DNA of 64,000 nt from Liriodendron chinense (GCA_003013855.2 PVNU02002828.1:144501-208500), one strand, 5' to 3'; shown: positions 34,592 through 46,578, counted from the first letter of the stretch. Numbers and translations: made by a program. Notes: generated by a model not told the origin, from the sequence alone.

Positions 34592-35400
34592 ATTTGAGAG
34601 CACTTTATAATATTATCATTATATGTTGATGATATTTTATTAACAAGTAATTATATGTAAATGCCACTCCTAACCAAGGAATACCTTTTATCAGTTTTTG
34701 AGAGAGACTTCAGTGAGGCAAACTTTATCCTGAGATTGACTCTCTTCTTGCATGTGATTGATTTGAGTGGGCTATCAAGCTCTCTGTTATGAACCCCTGA
34801 TTTAATTGTGTAATGCCCCACATTCCGCACCCAATACCTATGATGTACCATTCATTGACATGACAATGTTTTCCATTTTGAATCGTCCATCTGGTAGACA
34901 CCACCAGCCGCCTAGCCAAGGATAACGGTGCAGTCCCATGCCCAATGGCTCAGATGTTGATTTGGTCATTTGCGAAGGAAAAAAAAACAGGGTGGTATAT
35001 CAAATTTTCATACAACAAAGGGATGTAGATGACAATAAAACCCCTTTTGAATTCCTATAGGATAACGATCATGTGTACAAGATACGCACAGAAACCCGGT
35101 GTATAAATCATCTCTACCGTCCAATAAATGCACACGACCAACAATCCGAGACGACCAATTGATGGACCATGACATGAAATCCGATCCTATCTCAAGTACC
35201 GAACGGTTAATGGTTAGTGATGTGGGCTAAAGCCTTAAACTTCTGTAGACCGTCCAAAAAGGAAGCTATTGATCAGATGGTTAGGAATATTTGGTTAGTA
35301 CAATCTTTGGGCCATGGCCCACCAATAGATTGTTTGCAATAGGCTGCAGAGATGGTTAATATTCATCAATCAAGCGCCAGTATAGGGAGTATATACACCA
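32640..35400. other. Intergenic, no recognised gene
   Basis: Contains a SINE, a short repeat zone at 33905-33985 (TTAAGAGCTAAGAGTC and variants), an (AG)n tract at 34559-34589 and A/T-rich sequence. Short ORFs overlap on both strands without recognisable domains. Confidence 0.6.
33414..33577 (+). mobile_element. tRNA-derived SINE, nearly full length
   Basis: A box TAGCTCAAGTGG at 33423-33434 and a B-box-like GCTATCGATTCCC at 33475-33487, about 50 bp apart, as in a tRNA-type RNA polymerase III promoter. The 3' part has a GGGTGGGTGGGTG zone, then GTGTGTGAACTAACCCAT and an A-run. A related tail is at 43650-43690. Confidence 0.65.
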
Positions 35401-35408
35401 AAATAAAT

Positions 35409-35433
35409 CCTAAACCCTAAACCCTAAACCCTT
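35409..35433. repeat. Interstitial telomere-like repeat, three units
   Basis: CCTAAACCCTAAACCCTAAA is three consecutive copies of the plant telomere unit CCCTAAA. It is too short to be a former chromosome end. A single unit also occurs near 40124. Confidence 0.85.
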
Positions 35434-36252
35434 ACTCCAAAGGCATGTATTTTCTCTTAAACAAAGTGGTATGTGACGTCCCCAATTCATAGAATGATAG
35501 AAGAGAACTGACCAAATACTTGCAAGGTGCCATAACCTGTGGTACGCTACCATCTTTCCCGCCAACATTCTATTTGGGAAGGACATCACAGCCATGAAAA
35601 TAGTAGGGCCCACCATGAATATTGCCTGGGACAAAAATCAGGCCATTCTGCTAATCAGGTAAGCCACGCTGTTGGAATCAATGGCAACAGATGGTCTGAC
35701 TCAATATACATTAATTTGTGACCCACCTAGTGAGAGAATCAGTCTGCTTTTCTACAGTGGTGATCTTCATGGTGGGCCATATCGTTTTCTTGGTATTGAT
35801 GTCCTTCCTCCAGTGCTTGTATTAATCTATGAAGAGCAATACCAAACATCTTGAGTTTCCTAGTTTGTACAAGTGGGGCCCACGGTTGAGTGATCCGTAC
35901 CTTCAAATTTACACATCCCACCATGGATGTCCTATGGTCCAAAAATCTTCAAGATCAGAAAATCCCATCAATCCAATTTTGGCCTTTTTTTTTTTTTTTT
36001 TGCAAGTCTTCACCGTTTAATTTCAGGCTACCAGCCAAAGAGTTAGGACGATCCCATCATTAGGAATTTTAGGACAGTGTGGTCCACCAAAGCAACGGTC
36101 TTGATCACATAAAGATGGCCCCCATTAGAATAAACATAAATAATAAAAAAAAAATCCAACCAGACCATCCACTACCCACCATCAGAGAAAATCACAAAGC
36201 ACATTGTAAGAAATCACGAAATGACCTCAGCCAAACATGCAAAATCAGGTGT

Positions 36253-36259
36253 ATATAAA
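36253..36259 (+). promoter_or_regulatory. Probable TATA box of the MYB gene
   Basis: TATATAAAC lies 85-90 bp before the MYB start codon, which would give a 5' UTR of about 55-60 nt starting near 36285. No upstream ATG occurs between this point and the start codon at 36344. Confidence 0.6.
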
Positions 36260-36343
36260 CAGGAGCAGTAGAGAAATTTGTAGCAAGACAAGCATCCATT
36301 GAAGAGTGGATTAAGAAGTAGAAGAGAAGAGAGAAGAAGAAAG

Positions 36344-36458
36344 ATGGTGAAAGAAGAGACTCGTAAAGGTCCATGGACAGAGCAAGAAGACCTGCAACTG
36401 GTCTACTTCGTGAGCTTGTTGGGCGAACGGCGATGGGACTTCATAGCCCATCTCTCAG
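36344..36458 (+). CDS. MYB59: MYB exon 1 (most of R2)
   Basis: 38 codons plus one base, MVKEETRKGPWTEQED to AHLS. Donor CTCTCAG|GTTCGA. If the intron is not removed the frame runs on for 22 codons and stops at about 36523. Confidence 0.96.
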
Positions 36459-37911
36459 GTTCGAGGGTGGTTTGGCGGTGTGTTCTCTCAACACACACAC
36501 ATGTTAGTGATGTAGTAAGTTAAGCTTATTTGGCGGTGGGGATGGCTCGAGGGAGCTACCGGTTTAACCCCACTGGTTTTATTGTAGGTTTGAATCGAAC
36601 CGGAAAGAGTTGCCGGTTACGTTGGGTTAACTACTTGCACCCCGATCTCAAACGGGGGCGAATGACTCCTCAGGAAGAGCGCCTTGTGCTCGAATTGCAC
36701 TCACGTTGGGGAAATAGGTTTGCTCTTTCGATCCAACGCGGTTTCGCTTCTATCCGTTTGTTTTTGTTTTCTCGAGTCATTAACGTCGCGTTTGGATGGC
36801 CTGGTTATCTCAATATATCATGAACTCCAGTTATTGAATTTTGAGTTTCCTAGCCTTCAGATGGCCTGGTTATCGCGATAAATCATGAACTTAAGTTAAT
36901 TGAATTTTGGGTTTTCTTTTTCCTGTTTTTATATTAATTGGTTTGTCGAATTATGGTATCGTTTGGATGGCCTAGTTATCGTGATAAAATCATGAACTTA
37001 GGTTGTTGAGTTTTGGGTTTCTTTTTTTCTTTTCTTTGTTTGAGGTGACTAAAAACATCATGTTTGGATGCACTGATTATTGCGATAATATCATGAACTT
37101 GAGTCTATTTTATTGGGTTTTGCTTATTGTAAAGTGTTTGGTGGCCCTTATACTCAGTGGGGCTAATGAAGTTCCACCTGGTTATCTTAAATGAAAATGT
37201 TTCTATTTCCTACCTATCCCAATTAGGGTGGGATTAATTCCACAAATGAAAGGAAAGAATCGTGAAATATATCTTATCTAAGGAAACAGTAGACTTCTTT
37301 CTCTAGTGCTTTTTATTCTTCTACTGAGGTGTAGTTTTCCACACCATGTTACATTTTCTTCTCTGCTTAAAGATTCCAAAGAAATTGCTTGCAGGTGGTC
37401 TAGGATAGCGCGGAAATTACCGGGCCGCACGGACAATGAGATCAAGAACTATTGGCGAACCCACACGAGGAAGAAGGCTCAAGAAAGGAAACGAGCTTTA
37501 TCGCCTTCATCGTCGTCATCTCCCCATTGCCGTTCCCCATCATCTAGTAATCCTACAGTGGAGGATTCTTCATCTCAAGACGTCGAAACCCAAAAGGCCG
37601 AAATGACTGATAATGGCGCCTGCAGTGATCTAGCTACACAAGGAGAGGAGATTGTGGAAGAAGATACGAAAGGGTACTCCATGGACCAGATTTGGAAGGA
37701 AATCGATTCATCAGAGATGAAAAGCGGGCTGGTGGTCGACGATTGCTCTAGGGACCAAGGTTGCAACTTCTCTTGCACTTCCATGCATTCGCCAGTTTGG
37801 GATCACTGTTATGACTCCTCCATGTGGAAGATGGATGAAGAAGATCTCGAGCTATGGCTTCCCATGGGTGATCTCTTTGTTTCCAACTACCAACATGAAA
37901 GAGAGTCTTAA
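36344..37911 (+). CDS. MYB59: R2R3-MYB transcription factor, MYB59/MYB48 subgroup, complete, 3 exons
   Basis: Nuclear DNA-binding regulator of 253 residues. Exons 36344-36458, 36588-36717 and 37395-37911 are joined by GT-AG introns of 129 and 677 bp. Exon 2 is 130 bp, the size usual in R2R3-MYB genes. R2 has Trp at 11, 31 and 51. R3 starts RGRMTPQEER, with Met in place of the first Trp, then Trp 83 and 102 (GRTDNEIKNYWRTH). RTHTRKKAQERKR, a Ser-rich linker, GYSMDQIWKEID (about 175-186) and an acidic end with SPVWD and MWKMDEED match the C-terminal motifs of MYB48/59. In Arabidopsis these act in cell-cycle, root and ion-response regulation. The ATG at 36344 is chosen because an earlier in-frame TTG lacks family support. 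Confidence 0.96.
36588..36717 (+). CDS. MYB59: MYB exon 2 (end of R2, start of R3)
   Basis: Residues 39-82: GLNRTGKSCRLRWVNYLHPD to LHSRWGN. Acceptor TTGTAG|GTTTGA, donor AATAG|GTTTGC. It holds the DNA-recognition helix of R2. Confidence 0.97.
36791..37130. repeat. Degenerate tandem repeat in MYB intron 2, four units
   Basis: Units begin with TTTGGATGGCCTGGTTATC or a variant at about 36791, 36855, 36962 and 37062. Each contains ATCATGAACTT, then TTGAATTTTGGGTTT-type sequence. Confidence 0.75.
37395..37911 (+). CDS. MYB59: MYB exon 3 (end of R3 and C-terminal region)
   Basis: Residues 82-253, from R|WSRIARKLPGRTDNEIK to the TAA at 37909-37911. Acceptor CTTGCAG|GTGGTC. The whole C-terminal regulatory region is in this one exon. 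Confidence 0.97.
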
Positions 37912-38547
37912 CTGCCATAACTGTTTCTCTTCTAATTTTGTCCATAAAAGAAATGTGAGCTTTTAGCTATGTGGATAACCTCTACAGCATGGAGATGTTT
38001 CATGCCCTGTCTATGTACCTCATCACACACCATCGTGTATGTGTCCATGCATGAGTACTAGTGTTTGTCTGTGTCTATTCATGTGTATGTTAGAGGCCCA
38101 TGGAGCCCAGTAAGAGACTGAAAAAACCATGATGGGTTATGATGTATGTACATGAATGTAAGATGTTGATCTTTTAAGACTAGTAATTTGGAATTACTTT
38201 CATGTAGATCAATAGATCATTATCGTTTTCTTCAGTAGATTTTTAGTGTTAGCATTTACTCTTTAAAAATAATGATACCACCGTTGTAGCGATTGTGGTC
38301 ACTCTATCTTGTGTTATGTAATGAAAAATGCCTGTTAAATACTAGTGCTTATTTTCTCAATAACATCAGTTATATGGCAGAATAGTGGCGGTTTTGTATG
38401 GAAATTGATTTTCAACCATAATGGTGTTATGGATTGTAAAGATGTTTAGTGGTAAAATGGCTGTTATTCCCATGGGCTGGACATTTTCGGTTTGTTGGCT
38501 ACTACATGTTCATAATACTGTTTTTTCAACCTTGCTTTTGCTTCACT

Positions 38548-38548
38548 T

Positions 38549-38580
<32 letters not shown>

Positions 38581-38802
38581 TTTGTTTGACTTGATTGGGC
38601 TTTTACTTAATCAATCTACTGCTTGTGACAGCACAATTTCCTTCGTCCACATTACAATGGCTTTTGTCTGTACGCGTGTTTGAGAGAGAGAGATCTTTTG
38701 TTTGACTTGATTGGGCTTTTTGCTTAATCAATATACTGTTTATAACAGCATAATCTTCTTCATCCACATTACAGTAGCCTTTGTATGTGTATGTGTTTGA
38801 GA

Positions 38803-38845
<43 letters not shown>

Positions 38846-38887
38846 TAATTGACTTGATTGGAATGTTTACTTTACCCCTTATTCTGT

Positions 38888-38940
<53 letters not shown>

Positions 38941-38999
38941 TGTGACTTGATTGGAGTGTTTACTTTCTCTTTATCCGACATCCCAATTACGCTAATAAC

Positions 39000-39031
<32 letters not shown>

Positions 39032-39035
39032 GCAT
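38548..39035. repeat. Compound array: AG microsatellites alternating with a related spacer
   Basis: Four AG tracts (about 38548-38577, 38682-38691, 38805-38842, 38887-38937, and a last one at 39001-39032) are separated by spacers that share TTGACTTGATTGG. The first two spacers are about 120 bp and nearly identical. Confidence 0.85.
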
Positions 39036-39121
39036 CCAAAGTATTTGTCTTGTATTTATCTTGACAGATATTATCCCAAGTATACTTGAAATATTGTTGG
39101 AAGGGAAATGATATTTCAACC

Positions 39122-40995
39122 TAGACCTGATATTTCAACCTGGACCGACCTGACCCGATTTTTTCTAGTTTAGGGTTGGAAAATTTGACCCGAATTCAAT
39201 TTTTGGGTTGACCCGACCCGACTCAGATTTTTATGGGTCAAGTTAGGGTTAAAAGTGACCCGACCCGACCCGAATATAGGGGTTAAGTAGACTATTATAT
39301 ATTGATTTTCTTATTAGTTAAATAAGGCATAGTTTTTTTTTTCCGCACACACCCTGCTAGATAATGGATAGAGTGGATTTCACTTTTGATGAAAGTGGGC
39401 CTCATTTTTGTTGGTGAGTGTGCACTAACAATTTGTGCACATATTGTACACCAAATTGGGTGGATTGGTCAACATTTGTTAACCCAATTAAAACCAAAAC
39501 CGAGAGAAAATCTTCTTTCCCTTCGTTTCCATCGAAAAGTCTCAAATGGGCACTGTCTATTTTCAAGATCGTATGGCCCACTTTCGAACAACAGTCCAAC
39601 TGATGCAATCCGTTCATATGGTTCGGACATGGGTGTTTAGTAAATCCTAGGTATTTTTATTGAAGGTATTGTTGTATGGTGTACACAATTAGAAGCCAAA
39701 TTTGGCAGTGGGTAACTGATTTTGTGTTTTTAGGCCCTTTAAAACCTGACCATTGAAACCAATATGGCCCACCTTAGATCGATCCAAATCGTCTTTCAGT
39801 TTCTAGCATCATTTTTAACTAGAACTCAATTGATATCAAGTGTGGATGTTCATGTGTGTAACCATTGTTTCGTATATAAGTTGCGTTGTGTGGGTGGGGG
39901 ATCCGAAAATGAAAATATTTCATTTTTTTTTCTCTCACCTCCGTTTCTTTTCCTATTAACCTCGATCCATGACAATGTATTCGAGGAAATCTAAGTCATT
40001 CATAACCCTTAATTGCAAGCTATCCTAGTCGTCCATTAATTTCATCCAGATTAGGGTTGAGAATGTCATCATATAAATGGGATTTTTCTTCCATTTTTCT
40101 CTCTTCTTGCATCCATAAACCCTAAATCTCATGCTAATTATATAAACACGTCCGTTAGAAGGGGTTGGAGCTAAAATCTCATAGTTTCCTAAGCTCGTCG
40201 AAATAATTTTACTATATCCATAGTTGTCAGATTGAAGGCAAACCGAGGGTTGGCATTTCACCACTGGAAGTCAGGTCTTCTTCCTTAGCGGTGTTGTTGC
40301 TGCTGAAGCCATTGTTGGGCCGCATTCATAGAGTTATTGCTGCTGAGGTATAGGTAAGATAATCAGCCATTTTATCTTTTTGTTACATTTATAATCGACC
40401 CGATTTGCTACCGAGTGTTAAACCGAGTCGAACTCGTTCTATACCTAGTTCATATTAGTTGATAAAAGTTGTTCATGATCTGATGAATGTCTAATTTAGT
40501 TCAATTATTTAGGATTGATCATGATCATATATCCTTGCTCTTAAAGTTCAATCTGGTTGAAACTAGTTGTAACTTATGCTGAGTTGACTCAACAAAACTC
40601 GCTGAGTCTAGTTTGAGGTGAAGCCTAATCCATGATTATTCATGTCAGATTCATGAGCAATGTTGGGCAGGCATTGGTAGCTGAAGATTTGAGTTTAGTT
40701 GTGAATTAATTTAGTAAAATTCTTCTATTAGGTGAGTCTTTCTTGAGAATGCTTAGTATTTTGATTCACATTGGGGGCTTGAAATAAAATATGATTTCAG
40801 TTTAATCTATGAATTATTTATCATTAAAATGCAAGTCAACCTGACCCGACCTGGTTTAATTTGGGTTGGGCAAGGGTTGGGAAATCCAACCCGAATTCAA
40901 TTTGGGTCGGGTTAGGGTTGAGGTGGAAATGACCCGACCCAAACTTGACCCGACCCAAACCTGACCTAACCCAACCGGACCCATTGCCACCTCTA
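39122..40995. mobile_element. hAT-like element, 1.87 kb, perfect 8-bp target duplication
   Basis: Flanked by TTTCAACC at 39114-39121 and 40996-41003. Left end TAGACCTGATATTTC; right end, reverse-complemented, TAGAGGTGGCAATGGGTCC, a common hAT-type end. Both ends have CCCGACCCG-rich direct repeats of about 130 bp (39151-39275 and 40848-40985). The interior has no transposase. A second TTTCAACC just inside the left end makes that terminus slightly ambiguous. Confidence 0.75.
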
Positions 40996-41003
40996 TTTCA
41001 ACC

Positions 41004-41894
41004 CCTAAAAATTGCTACTTCTACCATGGAAAGGGTACCTTGTTCATCCCAGAGATAACAGAAAAGCTCTATAAAATAAAATAAAAAGAAGTCCAAATTA
41101 CTCCTCAGGGGTAGACCTATCAATTAGTTAGGGGTAGAAACAATATCATTTCCCAGGTTTAAAAATCCCATTTCCTTGACCAGACCAAACAACTCAGCTT
41201 GAAAAAAAAGACACCCATTACTTGTCTTTAAGAAAGGAAACATATCCATCGTACATACATACACATCTTGAAAGTGTCCCAACAAAATACAACTTCCATC
41301 ATTGACATAAAAAAAATAATAATAATAATAATAATAAAATAAAAAGGATTCTCATACTTGCAAAAAAACCCTCTCTCAAAGTAGTCCCTTTACATCCTAA
41401 TTCATGAAAGCTTACAACTCTTTTTCTCGTGCATGCATGAACTAAGCACATACACCTAAACACAGTGTATAGCCTTTCAAACAAGTAGGGTGGTGTGATG
41501 TTTTGAGTGGTCCATGTTGGTTTTTTTTATGCAAGTGTACGGTCAGGATGGAGTTGGAGATTGGTGGTTGTGATAGGGCAGTTAGAAAGTAGTGATAAGC
41601 ACGTGTACTGCTCATACTAAGGGGCTTTTTGGTCCACTTCTTTTTTTTTTTTTTTTTGTGATGTGTGGTCCCAATCATTCTCTCATTATCTTGCTAATTA
41701 AAAAAGGGGATTAGTGCTAAGCCACCCAAATCCATCAACCCACATATTATTTTTCTTTCTCTTTGTTGAAATCACCTTTATCCCTTTTTCATGTGCATAT
41801 AGATATGGCCACATTAACAATTAATCTTAGCCCTTAAACATACTCTACCATATATAATCTATATTATCAGTTGTGCCTGGCACTTGCCGTGCAC

Positions 41895-41927
<33 letters not shown>

Positions 41928-43740
41928 GTTTGTCCTGTGAAAGATGTGGGGAGAGCTCATTGGTCATTTTCATTACTTAAAAAGAGGTCTTTGATACTTT
42001 GCCAGACTACTACAATAATCTATACGTATGCACACCAAAATTGTACACATGGTATGTACATGTATCTCAAGTTAAACCGTCCAAATAGTCAGCCCCACTA
42101 TAGATGGGTCACGACCTAGAAATCACACCGTGTATATATGGTCTTAAGTAGTTGGTAGACATCTAACATGATCATCTAGCCAATCTGGTTTTGTGGCTAT
42201 GCGCCATCTGCAGTGGGTCCCACTACTTGGGTGGTTCTGATCTAGCTATTACGTGTGCCACTGTACAATATAGTTAGGCTGTATATATATAAAAAAAAAA
42301 TATATTAATAAAAAGTAGGTTAGTTTTACTATTTTCTTAAGGTCATTGGGAGTGTTTACAATATAATAGTAGCTGGTGCGCATGCAGGAAAGAGATGGCA
42401 TTGGTCGCAAACTAATGGGAGGTGGTAACATGAAGAGTAAGTGGTGTAAATGTTTAAATAAGATGGTCAATGTTTTTACTTTTAATGCATGGGAGATAAT
42501 GAATGTAGATGGTGGATCAGGACCATCCATCTAGTGGGCCCTTACTTAGATGGCCCATGGTTCAAAAGCCACACTAATAGAACAATCCTAGCCATCCCTT
42601 TGTCTCATCCTTTTCACCCTTGGATGTCAACCTTTAGCTATCTTTTTTTTCTTTCTTCTTTTTAATGTCCATTTAAAAGATGTCAATAGATGGAGACGGG
42701 TCATTATATCATTTCCCTTTAGTGGGTGGATGACACATGAAAATATTGGAAATAAAGTTCCACATGTGCAGGATTTTCTCAATGGATATTCTGAAAATGA
42801 AGTTTCTTAAGGAGGGATCTAGTACGGGTTTACGTACCTTATCAGACCCGTATCAGGCCAAGTTCATATCTACCAAATTTCTTTTCCAGTAGAAAAAACT
42901 TTAAAAAAAATATTAGAAAAATGTAATTTTTTAATTTTGTATTTTATTATGTTTTCAATGTATTAGACTATTCTTTGATAAGAATGTTGCCCAGTGGCTT
43001 CTCGTTTCGCCTTAACCTACTGAAATGTTAATAGTATTTCAAAAAAAAGTTTAAACAAAGTGGAGATGTTTTTAAAAACTTGTATTGTTGGTATAGTTTT
43101 TCAAAGGCTAAATCTTTATCCCATATGGGATGGGAATGGGAAGAAAAATGTACTTATAAAGTACTCTTCAATAAAGACTTTTGGTAAGGCGCAATATTAT
43201 GCACAAGCCTATATGTGTGGGTAGGGGGTGGTGTTCACCCACGTATACTTGTGCACAGGGGGGATGCTTTCGGCCTCCCGTCCCATTTCTTTAATAAGTG
43301 TGTCTGTTTCTTCAACAGTCATTTTTTTGGGCAATCAAAAGTCGAGGTGGTTTTATTTGTGGTGTTGGGATCTATTCGACATGTGCAGACTGAAAATGTC
43401 GATTGTTGGCATTGTATCCTGAGGATAGCGCACTGGGAGCCTTTGATCGGTCAAAATCGTCCGAGGGGGCGTGAACTATCTCAAAGAGAGCGACGTTGTC
43501 TGCGCCTCATCCCAACGGCAGATTATAAATTCTTATAAATATTCAAACGTTGATCAAGTTTGGTGTTCTAATTCAATCGCTGTTATTTATTTTCTGTATT
43601 GTTTTCAACATGAAAGTCAATCAAATAGGCCCTAATGAATAAAATTAATGTGTGTACTAATAGTGGGTTGTGTGTACTAACCCAAAAAAGGGCAGAATTT
43701 TACGAACTAGGATCCGTTAAATTGAAATGCAATAAAAGAA
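41004..43740. other. Intergenic, no recognised gene
   Basis: Has an (ATA)n tract at 41308-41336, a T-run at 41641-41657, an AG tract at 41886-41928, and at 42815-43040 a fragment related to the foldback element of the kinesin intron. A SINE-like tail lies at 43650-43690. The 107-residue frame at 43215-43538 matches no family I know. Confidence 0.6.
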
Positions 43741-43744
43741 AGAT

Positions 43745-43905
43745 GAAAAAAATAATAAACTTGCATTGATTTTCCTTCCATGTATATCAGCTAATTAATA
43801 TCTTTCTTTGTATGCACTTTGTACATCTCTATATGAACTCCATTTGGGATAAAGCAAATATATTAAAAATCACAAGAAAATTCTCCACATCACCTTGTGT
43901 TATCA
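43745..43905 (+). repeat. Left LTR (visible part) of the 43.7-47.0 kb Copia element
   Basis: Recognised because it aligns along its length with 46861-47020. It ends TTATCA directly before the primer-binding-like site. Its true left end was not found. Confidence 0.65.
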
Positions 43906-44902
43906 TTGCATCAGAGAAAGGTTCTTCCTTATCTTCTTGATTCATCAATAAGGATCTTCGTCACCATCCATCTAGTTGCAATCATTACCGTCGCTGCCCT
44001 GTCGCGGCACCCCACCAAGATCAGCAACCCTCTCTTCAAGCTCGCAACCTGAATCTACCATATGCATTAGCAACTAACCATTTTACTTAAATGATCGATA
44101 ACCTCGACCATAACCACCAGTCACGTCCCTGTCAACCCACGACCTCTGCCTGCAACCTCGCAGCTACCCCACCCCTGTGCGAATCTCGCATCCCTCATGC
44201 TCGTTGTGTTCATATTTTTAAAAATATTATTTTTTTAGAACATGTTCCATTCCATTTTTCAAATTCACCGACTCCAAGAAATAACTCTCTTGTCCATCAG
44301 GGGTAAACATGGTTCCCTAATCTACCCCATATTTCATATATACCTACCACTCTTGTGCAGATTTGTCAACAACAACAACAAGAATTGCTTTTCCATTCGC
44401 CTAATCCTGCTACTCAACCTATAGTTGATCCTTCCCTTTCAGAGGTACGTCGATCCACTCATATATCACATCATCCCACTTGACTCATTTGCTCTATATT
44501 TTCTAGTCTCAAGTCTATCTCTGTCCCTACCTTATATTCTTAGGCGTCTGCACAATATTGTTGGAGAGATGCCATGGTCGAAGAATTACAGGCTCTAGTA
44601 GATAATTACATGTGGAATCTTGTTCCTCACCCACTTGGTCAGCAAGTGATTAGAAGTAAATAGCTTTACACTATCAAGCTAAAATTTGATGGTTCTCTTA
44701 ATTGGTATAAAGGTCATCTCGTCGCCCAAGGTTATAAATAGAAGTATGACATTAGCTATAATGAGATATTTGTTGTAGTAGCAAAAATAAAGACTTTTTA
44801 CACTCTTCTTGCAGTTACTGCAACTTGTGGTTGGCCTATTCAACAGATGAACATCAAGAATGCCGTTCTCCATAAATATTTATAAGAAATTGTGTACATG
44901 GC

Positions 44903-45554
44903 TGGCGCAGCGTAGAGGGGTAAGGGATCGATCACCGTCTCTCCACTCGGATAACTACTCCGAATCCACGGAGCTATCTGGAATCCTCAACCGACCTTTT
45001 TCGATCTCTAGAAGGATTGCTTGAATCCATAAGCCAAAAGCGTAAAACTCAAAGAAACTTTTATAAACAATCAATAATAATCCTTTTATAATAAATTAAA
45101 ACCAGTATTTAAAGCTCTAGATGCGTAATAAAAATCCTAAGTGCGTAAATCAAAAGTCCTAAACCAACTAGGAAAGAAAGAATTTCAAATTTAAAAAATT
45201 TCACAAAAACTGCACAACAGATTTGAGCATGGTCGGGCTCCCAGTCAGGACCGGTCGAGAGCCTGGTGGGGCATAAAATCATCCAGAGAATTTGGGCAAA
45301 AATTCGAGCAATTTGGGGCGCCCGATCAAGATTTGTCGGGCACTCGATGACATGGTCGGGCGCTCGAAATTCGAAAGTTGGTCCAGCGACTCTCTGGAGT
45401 AATCGGGCTCATGGTCGGGCGCTTGGTGATGTGCGGTCGGGTGACCTGCTGGGTTGAAATTTCTAAACTTTGGCCGTCACTTTGTCGTTTCGCTTGGCCT
45501 CCTTCTGATGGTCCAATCGCTTCATGTACTCTTTGGTGACCCCCCTCTACATCA
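44903..45554 (-). mobile_element. Solo LTR-like insertion inside the Copia reverse transcriptase
   Basis: Runs TGGCGCAGCG to CTACATCA (TG...CA) with the 5-bp repeat ATGGC at 44898-44902 and 45555-45559. Removing it and one repeat restores continuous Copia homology on both sides. On the minus strand it starts TGATGTAGAGGGGGG, a style common to plant LTRs, and it contains several GGTCGGGCGCTCG-like repeats. No coding sequence. Confidence 0.75.
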
Positions 45555-46578
45555 ATGGCTCCACCTCATGGTTCCAACACAGGTCAGAAAAATTTGGTCT
45601 ACAAACTTCGAAAAGCATTATTTGGGCTAAAACAATCACCTTGTGCCTAGTTTCAACGATTTCATAAGGTAGTTACTGGTACAGGATTTCAACAGAGTGG
45701 TCACGATCCCTCCTTGTTTATATAGTCTTCCTCACATATTATTATGATCCTTCTTGTTTATGTTGATGATTTACTTCCTTCGGGTAGTGACATAACTAGA
45801 ATTGCATAGCTTCGGAAAGTTCTTCAGTCCTCCTTTCATATGAAAAATCCGGATAGTCTTACATACTTCATTAGATTGGAAGTCTCTCATAGTAATTGTG
45901 GTATACTTGTCAGTCGGCGGAAATATACCTAGGATCTCATCAATATTATAAATCTTTCTAATAATAGGACCGTCGAGATGCCAATGAAACTAAATGTTTA
46001 ATATGTAAAACAAAATAATGACATTTTCAACCACCCTGCCCTATATTGTTGCCTCGTCAATAGTCTTGTTTACTTAACGATGACTAGACCCGACATTACC
46101 TATGCGGTACAGGTTGTTAGTCAATTTATTGCTAAGCCCTATACCTTACACATGACAGTTGTCTTTGGGATTATTTGCTAGTTGTAAGGGTATTGTAGAT
46201 CGATCATTGTTTTTTTCTCATATATTTCCTCTTGAGCTTGTTGCATATGTTGATGCTGACTGGGCAGGATGTGCTTTACTTTGACTCAACGATCTACTAC
46301 GAAATACTGCATGTTTCTTGACACTTCACTTATGTCTTAGAAGTGCAAGAAACAACCGACAGTCTCCAAGTCCAGCACATGGCTGAGTACGAAGCTATGT
46401 CTTATACATGCAGTGAGATTATATGACTATGAGGCTCAGCTTCCTACCTCGATTCCACTCCATATTGATAACACCAATGCTATCCAAATAGCTTACAATC
46501 ATGTTTTACATCAAAGGACAAAGCACATTGAGGTTATTATCATTTTATTTTAGAAAAGTTTTAGTAAGGAATTATTTC

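Noticed and set aside
35409..35433. Former telomere or chromosome fusion point
   Set aside because: Only three telomere units, with no head-to-head array; short telo-boxes are common near plant promoters.
36299..36343. N-terminal extension of the MYB protein from an upstream TTG
   Set aside because: TTG starts are not usual in plants, the extension is Arg-rich 5' UTR, and the family begins at the ATG at 36344.
43215..43538. 107-residue plus-strand frame in an intergenic stretch
   Set aside because: No domain, no splice-linked neighbours, composition not codon-like, and it sits just upstream of Copia and SINE debris.
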